Under the pieces are notes generated by a model. The model was given only the letters and a program-made list of their open reading frames with translations, did no database searches and had not been told where the DNA came from. A program made the translations under genes and the position numbers. A stretch of 64,000 nucleotides of DNA from Microbacterium pumilum (GTDB lineage: Bacteria > Actinomycetota > Actinomycetes > Actinomycetales > Microbacteriaceae): assembly GCF_039530225.1 (NCBI RefSeq), contig NZ_BAAAOH010000001.1, forward strand, positions 2,604,001 to 2,668,000, given 5' to 3'. Positions 28,347 to 37,863 of this stretch are shown here, piece by piece. Positions within the stretch are counted from its first letter, which is position 1. Each line of letters opens with the position of its first letter.

Positions 28347-28468
28347 CTCGCCGACGACGGCCGCGACGGCACCCTTCTTCACCGCGGGGATCAGCTGACC
28401 GCGATCCGACGCCAGGAATTCATCGAGCGCAGACTGCTGCTCGGCCTGCGTGAGGATGACATCGGCGT
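28346..28468 (-). repeat. Right arm of perfect 123-bp inverted repeat
   Basis: Exact reverse complement of 28156-28278, separated from it by a 67-nt spacer that still encodes the true C-terminal region of the binding protein. The outer boundary at 28468/28469 joins directly to the last codons of bioY, whose own stop codon is gone. The inner boundary at 28345/28346 cuts the binding-protein gene before its stop. The expected intergenic DNA between the two convergent genes is absent. Confidence 0.97.
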
Positions 28469-29108
28469 GGTCGACCGCGTTGACGCCCTTCCAGGCGAGA
28501 GGTACGAGCAGACCCGCGAGGACGGCCTTCAGGACATCCCCGATCAGGAAGGGGACGAGACCGGCGCCCAGGGTCGCCCCGAGCAGCGTCTCGTAGCCGA
28601 GGGCGTCCTGCCAGACGGCGGCGCCGAGGTTGTTCAGCGAAAAGTAGAGCCACGTCAGCCCGAACGCGTAGATGACCACACTGCCGGCGAGAAACGAGAC
28701 GAACATGCCCAGGAACTTACGGTCCCACGCTCGACGGGCGAGCCAGCCCACCACGATCGCGGCTGCGATGAAGCCGATGATGTATCCGCCGCTCGTCAAG
28801 GCGAACAGACTGCCCGACTTGCCCTCCGAGAAGATCGGCAGTCCGATGACGCCGAGCACCAGGTAGAGGGTCATCGACAGCGCACCGCGCAGCGGGCCGA
28901 GTGCGGTGCCGACAAGCAGGACAGCGAAGGTCTGACCTGTCAGCGGGACGGGCCAGAACGGGATGACGACCTGGGCCGCGAGTGCGACCAGCGCGGTGCC
29001 GGTCACGACGAGGGCCGTGTCGGTGGCCAGAGCGAGGGCGCGAGAGCGATCGGGAACGAGCACATCGGCAAGAACACGACGTCGGGGGGCGGGTGCGGCG
29101 AGAGTCAT
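28469..29108 (-). CDS. bioY: BioY biotin transporter substrate-binding subunit, natural 3' end lost
   Basis: S-component of the biotin ECF transporter, a small integral membrane protein. From ATG 29108 about 213 genuine codons remain. FWPVPLTGQTFAVLLVG near residue 50 is the BioY signature. Then come GVIGLPIFSEGKSG, TSGGYIIGFIAAA, and the C-terminal FLIGDVLKAVLAGLLVPLAW. This is nearly full family length, but there is no stop. At 28468 the frame enters the inverted copy of binding-protein codons (ADVILTQAEQQ) and stays open to 27171. No bioM/bioN genes accompany it, so it would act alone or with a shared energising module. Confidence 0.87.
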
Positions 29109-29157
29109 GAGGCTCCTCGTGGTCGGACGCCGGGAAGGTGCGGGTGGCGTTGCGACT

Positions 29158-29187
29158 TATACTAGGGGGCTGGCCCATCGGGCCCCT
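29158..29187 (+). promoter_or_regulatory. Candidate -10 and leader hairpin of the ABC-F gene
   Basis: TATACT at 29158-29163 is a strong -10 hexamer without a clear -35. It is followed by a GC-rich hairpin at about 29165-29187 (GGGGC pairing with GCCCC). The leader to the GTG at 29223 is about 55 nt. Some ABC-F genes are controlled by leader attenuation, but nothing here proves it. Confidence 0.4.
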
Positions 29188-29222
29188 CTGTATCCCTTCT
29201 TCCAACGAAACGGACAATCGCT

Positions 29223-30821
<1,599 letters not shown>

Positions 30822-30838
30822 TCGAGCCCCCCTTCCGC

Positions 30839-30873
30839 AGGTTGAGTAGGCTCGCCGCAACGAAGCTCGCCGC
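30839..30873. repeat. Degenerate repeat element between convergent genes
   Basis: The sequence ggttgagtaggctcgccgc.. contains the 9-mer gctcgccgc twice (30850-30858 and 30865-30873). It resembles a decayed copy of the ggttgagtagcgagc-type dispersed palindromes known in actinobacteria. It lies in the 62-bp gap between the ABC-F gene and SURF1. Confidence 0.4.
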
Positions 30874-30883
30874 GCCCGGGTCC

Positions 30884-31762
30884 TCAGCGCCCCGCCGCGT
30901 CGATGAGCGCGTCTTCGTCGACCGCGTCGCGGTCGCGCCGGCGGCGGGGGAGCTCCGGCTGGGGCGCCGCACCATCCTCGGAATCCTCTGACTCGTCGCG
31001 CCGGTGGCGTCGCTCGGTGTGGATCACGTAGCCGATGAACACGAACCCCATGATCGCGAACAGGATCCACTGGATCGCGTACGAGAGGTGCGGCCCCGGG
31101 TCCTCGGACGGCGATTCCAGCGCGGTGGGCCGGGTCGCCGGTGGAGGATCCTCCGACACCATCAGCCCGTAGGTGCTCTGCTCCAAAGCAGCGCCGATCG
31201 ATGGATCGACGGCTGCCGAGACCAGTCCCAGGTTGATCGTGGGGACCTGTCCCTCCGGCGCGGATCGTCCGGAAGAGGGGCGCGCTTCGCCCGGACGCAG
31301 CCGAGCGATCACCGTCACCTCGCCCTCCGGTGGTGAGGGAACGACGTCTGGGTTGGGCTGGCTGTCACCGGGCGGCACCCAGCCTCGGTCGACGAGGACG
31401 ACGCGGCCATCCTCGAGCTGGAAGGGCACCAATACCTCGAATGCGGCCGTGCCGCCGTGGGCGCGGTTGCGCGCGAGAAGCTGCTGGTCGCTGAGATAGA
31501 CGCCCTCGAGTCGCACCGGCCGCCACTCATCGCCCGGATCGAGTTCGGCCCCGGGCGGAATGAGCTCGTCGAGCGGAACCGGATCGGCGTCGTGGTTCTG
31601 CGCGACGAGGGCGAGTTGTGCCGCGCGCTGTTCGTTGCGTGAGAACTGCCACTGCGACAGGAACGCGCATGCCACCGCGAACAGCACGGCGAGCGCGATA
31701 TAGATCGCCCATCGACCCGCTTTCGGCAGATTCTGCATGCTGACCTCGCGGCTGGCGCTCAT
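30884..31762 (-). CDS. SURF1 family cytochrome oxidase assembly protein
   Basis: A 292-residue membrane protein of the SURF1 family, which assists heme A insertion into cytochrome c oxidase. It has the classic two-helix layout: residues about 18-40 (AIYIALAVLFAVACAFLSQW) and 225-245 (IQWILFAIMGFVFIGYVI), flanking an external domain. Family marks are RPVRLEGVYLSDQQLLARNR near 82 and VLVDRGWVPPG near 118. The last 40 residues are charged and disordered. The ATG at 31762 overlaps the upstream gene's stop by 4 nt. It fits functionally with ctaA and ctaB. Confidence 0.92.
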   Translation of the reverse strand: MSASREVSMQNLPKAGRWAIYIALAVLFAVACAFLSQWQFSRNEQRAAQLALVAQNHDADPVPLDELIPPGAELDPGDEWRPVRLEGVYLSDQQLLARNRAHGGTAAFEVLVPFQLEDGRVVLVDRGWVPPGDSQPNPDVVPSPPEGEVTVIARLRPGEARPSSGRSAPEGQVPTINLGLVSAAVDPSIGAALEQSTYGLMVSEDPPPATRPTALESPSEDPGPHLSYAIQWILFAIMGFVFIGYVIHTERRHRRDESEDSEDGAAPQPELPRRRRDRDAVDEDALIDAAGR

Positions 31763-31989
31763 CCGGCGACCGCCTCGGCATCCGTGTCCGATTCCAATGG
31801 ATGCACAGCGACCGGAAAGTCACGAGCCGCGAGGAACTCCTTCAGGTAGTCGCGGTGCTCGTCGCACGCGACCCACGACTTGATGCGGTCCGCGGCGTGG
31901 ATGCGGGGATTGCGCCAGTCGATCCGCCAGTGGGCGGGGGCGCGGCAGCCCGCCCGCGAGCACGTCGGCTCGCCGTGCGCGTCGCTCAT
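31759..31989 (-). CDS. Small Cys/His protein, function unknown
   Basis: A 76-residue soluble protein that I cannot name. The N-terminal half has CSRAGCRAPAHW and, 25 residues later, WVACDEHRDYL, so three cysteines and several histidines could bind a metal such as zinc. The remaining DYLKEFLAARDFPVAVHPLE looks like a helix and strand. It overlaps SURF1 downstream and the DUF3099 gene upstream by 4 nt each, so it is surely a real, co-translated gene. A link to oxidase assembly is inferred only from position. Confidence 0.82.
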   Translation of the reverse strand: MSDAHGEPTCSRAGCRAPAHWRIDWRNPRIHAADRIKSWVACDEHRDYLKEFLAARDFPVAVHPLESDTDAEAVAG

Positions 31990-32351
31990 GCTCGCGGGTC
32001 CGGGTCGTCGAGCGGCGCAACCGCACGGATCTCGTCGACGCGCACGACTTCCGGGTCGGCAGTGGGATCCTCGTGCGCTTCGGCGGAGATGGCCAGCTCA
32101 GGGCGCTCGACGTCGGTGGTGCGCACATTCGAGCTCACGTTCGCGAGGACGACGGCGACGTAGGGGATGAAGATCGCCGCGGCGCCGAAGACCCACGTGT
32201 ACCAGCCGTACGGCGTGATGACCACCATGAGGATGAAGCAGGCCACGCGGATGCCCATCATGATGAGGTACCGCTTAGATCGCGCGTCGGCCTCGTCGCG
32301 CGGTGCGCGCGGCAGCGACGTGGCCGAAGGTGGCCGGCCCGAACTCTTCAC
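31986..32351 (-). CDS. DUF3099 membrane protein
   Basis: A 121-residue protein matching DUF3099, an actinobacterial family of unknown function. The core RSKRYLIMMGIRVACFILMV near residues 24-43 and GWYTWVFGAAAIFIPYVAVVLAN near 49-72 gives two transmembrane helices. The acidic tail of about 45 residues is probably cytoplasmic and disordered. The start is GTG 32351. It begins a three-gene coupled unit with the small Cys protein and SURF1. Confidence 0.87.
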   Translation of the reverse strand: MKSSGRPPSATSLPRAPRDEADARSKRYLIMMGIRVACFILMVVITPYGWYTWVFGAAAIFIPYVAVVLANVSSNVRTTDVERPELAISAEAHEDPTADPEVVRVDEIRAVAPLDDPDPRA

Positions 32352-32433
32352 GGTGCTTCAAGACTACGCCGCGCGTGGCGTCCGGTCGCCGTCTGCACGC
32401 GTCATGCGGGAGCTGCGTCCACTTCTGGCGAAG

Positions 32434-33078
32434 TCAGGTCGATGACCGCGTGTCGATGGCGACGAGGAACGGGATGAGCGCGATCAGAGCGATGATTCCG
32501 AGGATGCAGAGCCCGAGGCCGACCCACCCGAGGATCGTGCCCGTGAGCGCCATGCCGCGGCCGCCCTCGCCGTCCCGCTTGATCTGCGACAGGGAGATGT
32601 GACCGGTGATGACGCCGACGATCGACCCGATGAACGGCACCAGCACGAGCCCGACGATCGACGAGATCAGCGAGACGATCGCGAGCGCATTCGTCTTCGG
32701 CTGGGCGGCGTAGCCACCGTACGCCGGGGCTGCGCCGTACGGCGCGGCGGCACCGTACGGCGCTGGTGATCCGTAGGGTGCCGGCGACGACCCATACGGC
32801 GGCGGAGCCGACGCGTAACCGGGGGCCGGTGCACCGTAGACCGGCGGTGCGGCGTAGCCGGGGTCGGTCGCGCCGTAGGCGGGCGCACCGCCGGCGTACG
32901 GATCCGCGGCACCGTATGCCGGCGGCGCGTACGACGGCGGCTCCGGCGTCGGTTCCGGTGACGGGTCCGGCGTCAGGCCTGGTGACGGCTCCGGCGTGAG
33001 CGCCGGTGACGGGTCCGGTGCGGGCTGGGCGCTCGAGGCGTCGGACGCGGGGGAGTCGGGCGTGCTGTTGTCGCTCAC
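32434..33078 (-). CDS. DUF4190 membrane protein with Pro/Tyr-rich low-complexity N-terminus
   Basis: A 214-residue protein. Residues 1-120 are low complexity: a PSP/PEP-rich part (DPSPALTPEPSPGLTP) and then repeated PYG/AYG units. The C-terminal 85 residues are two hydrophobic helices in the DUF4190 pattern (NALAIVSLISSIVGLVLVPF, then GHISLSQIKRDGEGGRGMAL and a second helix). GTG 33078 has GAGGAAAGG about 10 nt upstream and is preferred to an ATG-led extension reaching 33189. Such proteins are common in actinobacteria and unassigned; the Pro/Tyr region may mediate self-association. Confidence 0.85.
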   Translation of the reverse strand: MSDNSTPDSPASDASSAQPAPDPSPALTPEPSPGLTPDPSPEPTPEPPSYAPPAYGAADPYAGGAPAYGATDPGYAAPPVYGAPAPGYASAPPPYGSSPAPYGSPAPYGAAAPYGAAPAYGGYAAQPKTNALAIVSLISSIVGLVLVPFIGSIVGVITGHISLSQIKRDGEGGRGMALTGTILGWVGLGLCILGIIALIALIPFLVAIDTRSST

Positions 33079-33189
33079 GGGAATGCCTTTCCTCAGGGTG
33101 CTGAGCCCAGCGTTCCAGCGGGTGCGGCAGGGTGTCAATGCGGCGCCGCTAGGCTGGGGCGGATCCGTCTCGAACCTTGGGAGCTGCAC

Positions 33190-33900
33190 ATGTCCACCGA
33201 TCGCGTCGTCCTCGTCACCGGCGGAAACCGCGGCATCGGCCGTTCGATCGCCGAACGCTTCGTGGCCGCCGGCTACAAGGTGGCGGTGACCGCCCGCTCT
33301 GGAGAAGGGCCGGAAGGAACGCTCACCGTCCGCGCGGACGTGACGGATGCCGTAGCGGTCGATGCCGCGTTCACCGAGGTCGAGAGCGCCCTCGGGCCCG
33401 TGGAGATCATCGTCGCCAACGCCGGCGTCACCAAGGACACACTGCTGCTGCGCATGACCGAGGACGACTTCGACAGCGTCATCGCGACCAACCTGGGCGG
33501 GACTTTCCGCGTCGTCAAGCGCGCATCGAAGGCCATGCTGCGCGCCCGCTGGGGCCGCGTCATCCTGATCTCCAGTGTCGTCGGCCTCTACGGCTCGCCC
33601 GGCCAGGTCAACTACGCGGCGTCCAAGAGCGGCCTCGTCGGCTTCGCACGGTCGCTGACACGCGAACTCGGCGGTCGCGGCATCACCACGAACGTCGTCG
33701 CGCCTGGGTTCATCGAGACCGATATGACGGTGTCATTGCCCGAAGAGCTGCAGGCCGAATACAAGCGCAACATCCCCGCCGGTCGCTTCGCGACCGCCGA
33801 CGAGGTCGCCGGAGTCGTCGCGTGGATCGCCTCGGATGACGCGGCCTACATCTCGGGCGCGGTGATCCCCGTCGACGGTGGACTCGGGATGGGGCACTGA
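33190..33900 (+). CDS. fabG: 3-oxoacyl-ACP reductase FabG (SDR family)
   Basis: NADPH-dependent short-chain dehydrogenase reducing 3-oxoacyl-ACP in fatty acid synthesis. The 236-residue product has the cofactor motif TGGNRGIGRSIA near residue 10, NAGVTKDTLL near 77, catalytic Ser in ISSVVGLYGSPGQ, YAASKSGLVGFA with the catalytic Tyr and Lys near 139-143, and PGFIETDMT near 174. GGGAG precedes the ATG. It resembles mycobacterial MabA but has no inhA partner beside it. Confidence 0.9.
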   Translation: MSTDRVVLVTGGNRGIGRSIAERFVAAGYKVAVTARSGEGPEGTLTVRADVTDAVAVDAAFTEVESALGPVEIIVANAGVTKDTLLLRMTEDDFDSVIATNLGGTFRVVKRASKAMLRARWGRVILISSVVGLYGSPGQVNYAASKSGLVGFARSLTRELGGRGITTNVVAPGFIETDMTVSLPEELQAEYKRNIPAGRFATADEVAGVVAWIASDDAAYISGAVIPVDGGLGMGH

Positions 33901-33916
33901 CCCACCTCGGCGAAGG

Positions 33917-34609
33917 TCAGCGAACCGCGGCGACGATCGCCTGACCCAGTCGCTCCGGCTGCGAGAACTGCGGCCAGTGGCCGGAGTCGAGCTTCACGAC
34001 CTCGGCGGACTGGATCGCGTTGAACTCATCCGCGAACCTGCCCCATTCGGCCAGCATGCCGCGGAACTCCGCCTCGGAGGACCCTCCCGACAGCACCGTC
34101 ACGGGCACCTGGTGGCGTCGGTCGTCCGTCAGTGCGATCGGATCGGATGGCACCTTCGCCGGCACCGAGGCGGCCCGTGCGGACCACTTCGCCCGCGTGT
34201 CGTCGTCGATGTCGCCGACCTCGGGCGCGTCGAAGAAGTCCCAGCCGGGGAACGGGATCACACCATCGACCAGCTCGAACTCGGAGATGTCGGCCCCGTT
34301 CGGCGGGGGAGTCGTGTCGACGAAGACCACCCGAGCCACGCGATCGGGGCGGGCATCGGCCGCGCCCCATGCGACGTTGCCGCCGCCGCTGTGGCCGACG
34401 ACGACCACAGGTGCGTCGATCGAATCGATGGCTGCGACGACGGCGTCGACCCAGTCCGCGATGCCGATGTCGGACGATTCGGGGGCGGGAACGCCGACGC
34501 CGGGCAGCGTGAGGGGGTGGACCGTGTGGCCCGCCGCCTCGAGTACCGGTGTCACGTCCTCCCAGGACGACGCGTCGAGCCAGAGACCGGGGATGAGGAT
34601 GATGTCCAT
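33917..34609 (-). CDS. Alpha/beta hydrolase
   Basis: A 230-residue single-domain alpha/beta hydrolase of the short esterase-like type. The oxyanion strand begins ILIPGLWLDASSW, the nucleophile elbow is VVVGHSGGGNVAWG (Ser near residue 75), and the catalytic His is probably in DSGHWPQFSQPERL near 211. No signal peptide is present, so it is cytoplasmic. Substrate is unknown. It converges on fabG with a 16-bp gap. Confidence 0.87.
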   Translation of the reverse strand: MDIILIPGLWLDASSWEDVTPVLEAAGHTVHPLTLPGVGVPAPESSDIGIADWVDAVVAAIDSIDAPVVVVGHSGGGNVAWGAADARPDRVARVVFVDTTPPPNGADISEFELVDGVIPFPGWDFFDAPEVGDIDDDTRAKWSARAASVPAKVPSDPIALTDDRRHQVPVTVLSGGSSEAEFRGMLAEWGRFADEFNAIQSAEVVKLDSGHWPQFSQPERLGQAIVAAVR

Positions 34610-34655
34610 TCGGCGAAGCTATCGCGGGCCACGGACACGACGAAGCCGTGGGTGC

Positions 34656-35294
34656 TCACGGCAGGAGCGCGATGACCTCGGCGAGATCGACGGGACCGAC
34701 CACCACGTCCGCGCGTTCGCGCACCGCGGGCTTCGCATTGAACGCGACGCCGAGTCCGGCATCCGCCATCATGCGGAGGTCGTTCGCCCCGTCGCCGATC
34801 GCGATCGTGCGTGAGAGTGGGAGGCCGGCATCCGCCGCCCACGCGCGCAGCGCGACGGCCTTGCCCTCCGCGTCGACGATCTCGCCGTCGACCGAACCGG
34901 TCAGCATGCCCTCCGAGACCGCGAGGCGGTTCGCGCGCCACGCGTCGACTCCCAGTTCGGGCGCGATCGTGTCGAGGATCTCGTGGAAGCCGCCCGACAC
35001 GACGCCGACCCGGCCGCCACGCGAATGCACCGCCTCGATGAGCTCGCGTACCCCCGGTGTCGGCTGGATGCGGGCGAGCACCCTCGCGAACGATGACACC
35101 GGCACGCCGGCCAGTGCGTGGACCCGCGAGCGCAGACTCGTGGCGAAGTCCACCTCACCGCGCATCGCAGCCTCCGTCGCCGCGGCGATCTCGGCACCGC
35201 GACCCACCTCGTCGGCGATCAGCTCGATGACCTCGTTGCGGATGAGGGTGGAGTCCGCGTCGAGCACGACGAGGAACCGGATCGGCGAGGGCAT
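34656..35294 (-). CDS. serB: Phosphoserine phosphatase (HAD family)
   Basis: Removes phosphate from phosphoserine in the last step of serine synthesis. The 212-residue product has HAD motif I VLDADSTLIRNEVIE near residue 11 (nucleophile first Asp), RSRVHALAGV near 56, motif II GVVSGGFHEILD near 97, and motif III AIGDGANDLRMMADAG near 167. It lacks the ACT domains seen in some actinobacterial SerB. I take ATG 35294; an earlier in-frame start at 35333 adds 13 residues without homology. Confidence 0.9.
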   Translation of the reverse strand: MPSPIRFLVVLDADSTLIRNEVIELIADEVGRGAEIAAATEAAMRGEVDFATSLRSRVHALAGVPVSSFARVLARIQPTPGVRELIEAVHSRGGRVGVVSGGFHEILDTIAPELGVDAWRANRLAVSEGMLTGSVDGEIVDAEGKAVALRAWAADAGLPLSRTIAIGDGANDLRMMADAGLGVAFNAKPAVRERADVVVGPVDLAEVIALLP

Positions 35295-35339
35295 GGCATC
35301 AACGCTAGCGCCGCGGCCGCCCGCGACCCGCACCGCGGG

Positions 35340-36584
35340 TCATCGCGCGACGCGGACGCCCTTTCCGACGACTGTGAGACCCGTGTCGGTCACCGTGAAC
35401 CCGCGGGAGAGATCCTTCTCTCGATCGACGCCCACGGTGGCACCGTCGTCGAGTACGACGTTCTTGTCGAGGATCGCACGGTGGATCCGCGCCCCGGCTC
35501 CGACGTGCACGTGATCGAACAGCACAGAGTCGGTGATCGTCGAGCCACCGCCCGCGAGCGTCCACGGGCCGACGACGCTGCGCTCGAGGTGCGTGCCGGA
35601 GAGCACGGATCCGAGCGAGACGATCGAGTCGATCGCGTTGCCGATGCGCCCGACGGAGTCTCGGACGAACTTCGCGGGCGGCGAGTTCACGGCCTGCGAG
35701 TGGATCGGCCACTCCATGTTGTAGAGGTTGAAGATCGGCAGGGTCGAGATCAGGTCCTGGTGGGCATCGAAGAACGAGTCGATCGTTCCGACATCCCGCC
35801 AGTAGTCGCGGTCGCGATCCGTCGACCCGGGCACGTCGTTGCGCTTCATGTCGTAGACGCCGGCTTCGCCGCGGTTGACGAAGTACGGCACGATGTCGCC
35901 GCCCATGTCATGGTTCGAGGTGGGCAGCTCGCCGTCGGCCTCGACGGCCTCGATGAGAGCGCTGGTGTCGAAGATGTAGTTGCCCATGGACGCGAGCACC
36001 TCGCCAGGAGAGTCGGTGAGCCCGGCCGGGCTCTGGGGCTTCTCGAGGAACTCGTTGATCTTGACGGGATCCTTGCCGTCCACGTCGATCACGCCGAACT
36101 GGTTCGCGAGCGAGATCGGCTGGCGGATGCCGGCGACCGTCGAGCGGGCGCCCGAGTCGATGTGCGCGGCGAGCATCTGCCGGAAGTCCATGCGGTACAC
36201 ATGATCGGCGCCGATCACGACCACGATGTCGGGCTTCTCGTCGTTGACGAGGTTGAGGCTCTGCAGGATCGCGTCGGCCGAGCCTGAGAACCAGCGCTTG
36301 CCGAGGCGCTGCTGGGCGGGCACCGAAGCGACATACGAGTCGAGCAGCGCCGACATCCGCCAGGTCTGCGAGATATGGCGGTCGAGGCTGTGCGACTTGT
36401 ACTGCGTCAGCACCACGACTTGACGGAGCCCGGAGTTGATCAGGTTCGAGATCGCGAAGTCGATCAATCGGTACTGCCCCCCGAACGGCACAGCGGGCTT
36501 TGCCCGATCTGCCGTCAGAGGCATGAGGCGCTTTCCCTCGCCGCCGGCGAGGATGATTCCGAATACCTTCGGCGCTGCTGGCAT
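35340..36584 (-). CDS. glgC: Glucose-1-phosphate adenylyltransferase
   Basis: Makes ADP-glucose from glucose 1-phosphate and ATP, the committed step to glycogen and related alpha-glucans. The 414-residue product has [25 protein letters not shown] near residue 11 in the nucleotidyltransferase domain, [29 protein letters not shown] near 43, and a left-handed beta-helix C-terminus ([20 protein letters not shown]). It is divergent from the glucosyltransferase gene at 36661, the same arrangement as Rv1213/Rv1212c of M. tuberculosis. The stop codon lies in a short GC hairpin (35325-35341) that might end transcription. Confidence 0.95.
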   Translation of the reverse strand: MPAAPKVFGIILAGGEGKRLMPLTADRAKPAVPFGGQYRLIDFAISNLINSGLRQVVVLTQYKSHSLDRHISQTWRMSALLDSYVASVPAQQRLGKRWFSGSADAILQSLNLVNDEKPDIVVVIGADHVYRMDFRQMLAAHIDSGARSTVAGIRQPISLANQFGVIDVDGKDPVKINEFLEKPQSPAGLTDSPGEVLASMGNYIFDTSALIEAVEADGELPTSNHDMGGDIVPYFVNRGEAGVYDMKRNDVPGSTDRDRDYWRDVGTIDSFFDAHQDLISTLPIFNLYNMEWPIHSQAVNSPPAKFVRDSVGRIGNAIDSIVSLGSVLSGTHLERSVVGPWTLAGGGSTITDSVLFDHVHVGAGARIHRAILDKNVVLDDGATVGVDREKDLSRGFTVTDTGLTVVGKGVRVAR

Positions 36585-36660
36585 GGCACCACCCTAGGCC
36601 CCGGAGCACTCGTCGAACCAGCGCTATCCCACGCCGTGCGTGTGTACTAGCGTTCGTGCC

Positions 36661-37854
36661 ATGCGCGTCGACATCATCACGAAGGAGTACCCGCCGGAGA
36701 TCTACGGCGGTGCAGGGGTGCACGTCACCGAGTTGGTCAAGTCGCTGAGAGCCACCATGGAGGTGCGGGTGCGTGCCTTCGGCGGCCCTCGCGACGAGCA
36801 GGGCACCACGTCGTACAGCGTGCCGGCCGAGCTCGCCGACGCCAACGCGGCCCTCCAGACGCTCGGCACCGATCTCGAGATCGTGACGGATGTCGCCGGC
36901 GCCGACGTCGTGCACAGCCACACCTGGTACGCCAACTTCGCCGGTCACCTCGCGTCGCTTCTGCACGGCATCCCGCACATCGTGACGGCGCACTCTCTGG
37001 AACCTCTGCGCCCGTGGAAGGCCGAGCAGCTCGGCGGCGGGTACGCGGTGTCGAGCTACATCGAGAAGACCGCGTACGAGGGGGCCGCCGCCGTCGTCGC
37101 CGTGAGCGGCGGCATGCGCAACGACATCCTGCGGAGCTATCCATCGCTCGATCCCGACAAGGTTCGCGTGATCTACAACGGCATCGACACGGAGGGATGG
37201 CGGCCCGTGGAGAACCCCGAACTCCTGGCGGAGTTGGGAATCGACCCGAGCCGCCCGTCGGTGGTCTTCGTCGGCCGCATCACGCGACAGAAGGGCCTGC
37301 CGTACTTCCTGCGCGCCGCGGAGAGGCTCCCCGCCGACGTGCAGCTCGTGCTCTGCGCGGGCGCGCCTGACACACCGCAGATCATGGCGGAGGTCGAGGG
37401 ACTCGTCCGCTCGCTCCAGGAGACGCGGGAAGGCGTGATCTGGATCGACACCTTCCTGCCCCGCGATCAGCTCTGCGCCGTGCTGACGTCTGCGACCACG
37501 TTCGTCTGCCCGTCGGTGTATGAGCCGCTCGGCATCGTCAACCTGGAGGCGATGGCGTGCGGCGCGGCCGTCGTCGGCACCGCCACCGGCGGCATCCCGG
37601 AGGTCGTCGTCGACGGCGTGACGGGCCGTCTCGTTCCCATCGAGCAGGTGCAGGACGGCACCGGGACTCCCATCGATCCCGAGGGATTCGTGGCGGATCT
37701 CGCCCGGGTTCTCACCGAGGTCGTCAGCGATCGGGACCGCGCCCGAGAGTACGGCGCCGCGGGGCGCGAACGGGCCCGGGTCGACTTCAGCTGGCAGAGC
37801 ATCGCGGATCAGACGGCCGCGCTGTACTCGGAGGTGGCCGCCGGCGGCCGATAG
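36661..37854 (+). CDS. glgM: GT4 glucosyltransferase: glycogen synthase / maltose-1-phosphate synthase (GlgM type)
   Basis: A 397-residue GT4 retaining glycosyltransferase. The N-terminus DIITKEYPPEIYGGAGVHV and the C-terminal VCPSVYEPLGIVNLEAMACG, with the sugar-nucleotide Glu residues near 281-289, are clear; VGRITRQKGLPYFLRA lies near 202. Databases often call this family glgA, but the mycobacterial homologue Rv1212c makes maltose 1-phosphate from ADP-glucose for the GlgE route, and the divergent glgC partner here supports that role. No glgE or glgB is in the window. The start is ATG 36661; the frame is open to 36640. Confidence 0.9.
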   Translation: MRVDIITKEYPPEIYGGAGVHVTELVKSLRATMEVRVRAFGGPRDEQGTTSYSVPAELADANAALQTLGTDLEIVTDVAGADVVHSHTWYANFAGHLASLLHGIPHIVTAHSLEPLRPWKAEQLGGGYAVSSYIEKTAYEGAAAVVAVSGGMRNDILRSYPSLDPDKVRVIYNGIDTEGWRPVENPELLAELGIDPSRPSVVFVGRITRQKGLPYFLRAAERLPADVQLVLCAGAPDTPQIMAEVEGLVRSLQETREGVIWIDTFLPRDQLCAVLTSATTFVCPSVYEPLGIVNLEAMACGAAVVGTATGGIPEVVVDGVTGRLVPIEQVQDGTGTPIDPEGFVADLARVLTEVVSDRDRAREYGAAGRERARVDFSWQSIADQTAALYSEVAAGGR

Positions 37855-37863
37855 GCTAGCTGC

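Noticed and set aside
27345..29165. A 606-codon plus-strand frame and a 645-codon minus-strand frame (27171-29108) that look like giant fusion proteins.
   Set aside because: The extra parts are antisense reading of the neighbouring gene, reached only because the inverted duplication removed the stops. They have no protein homology of their own.
29109..29222. Biotin-responsive operator or riboswitch before bioY.
   Set aside because: I saw no palindrome of known biotin repressor type. The -10 and hairpin there face the ABC-F gene.
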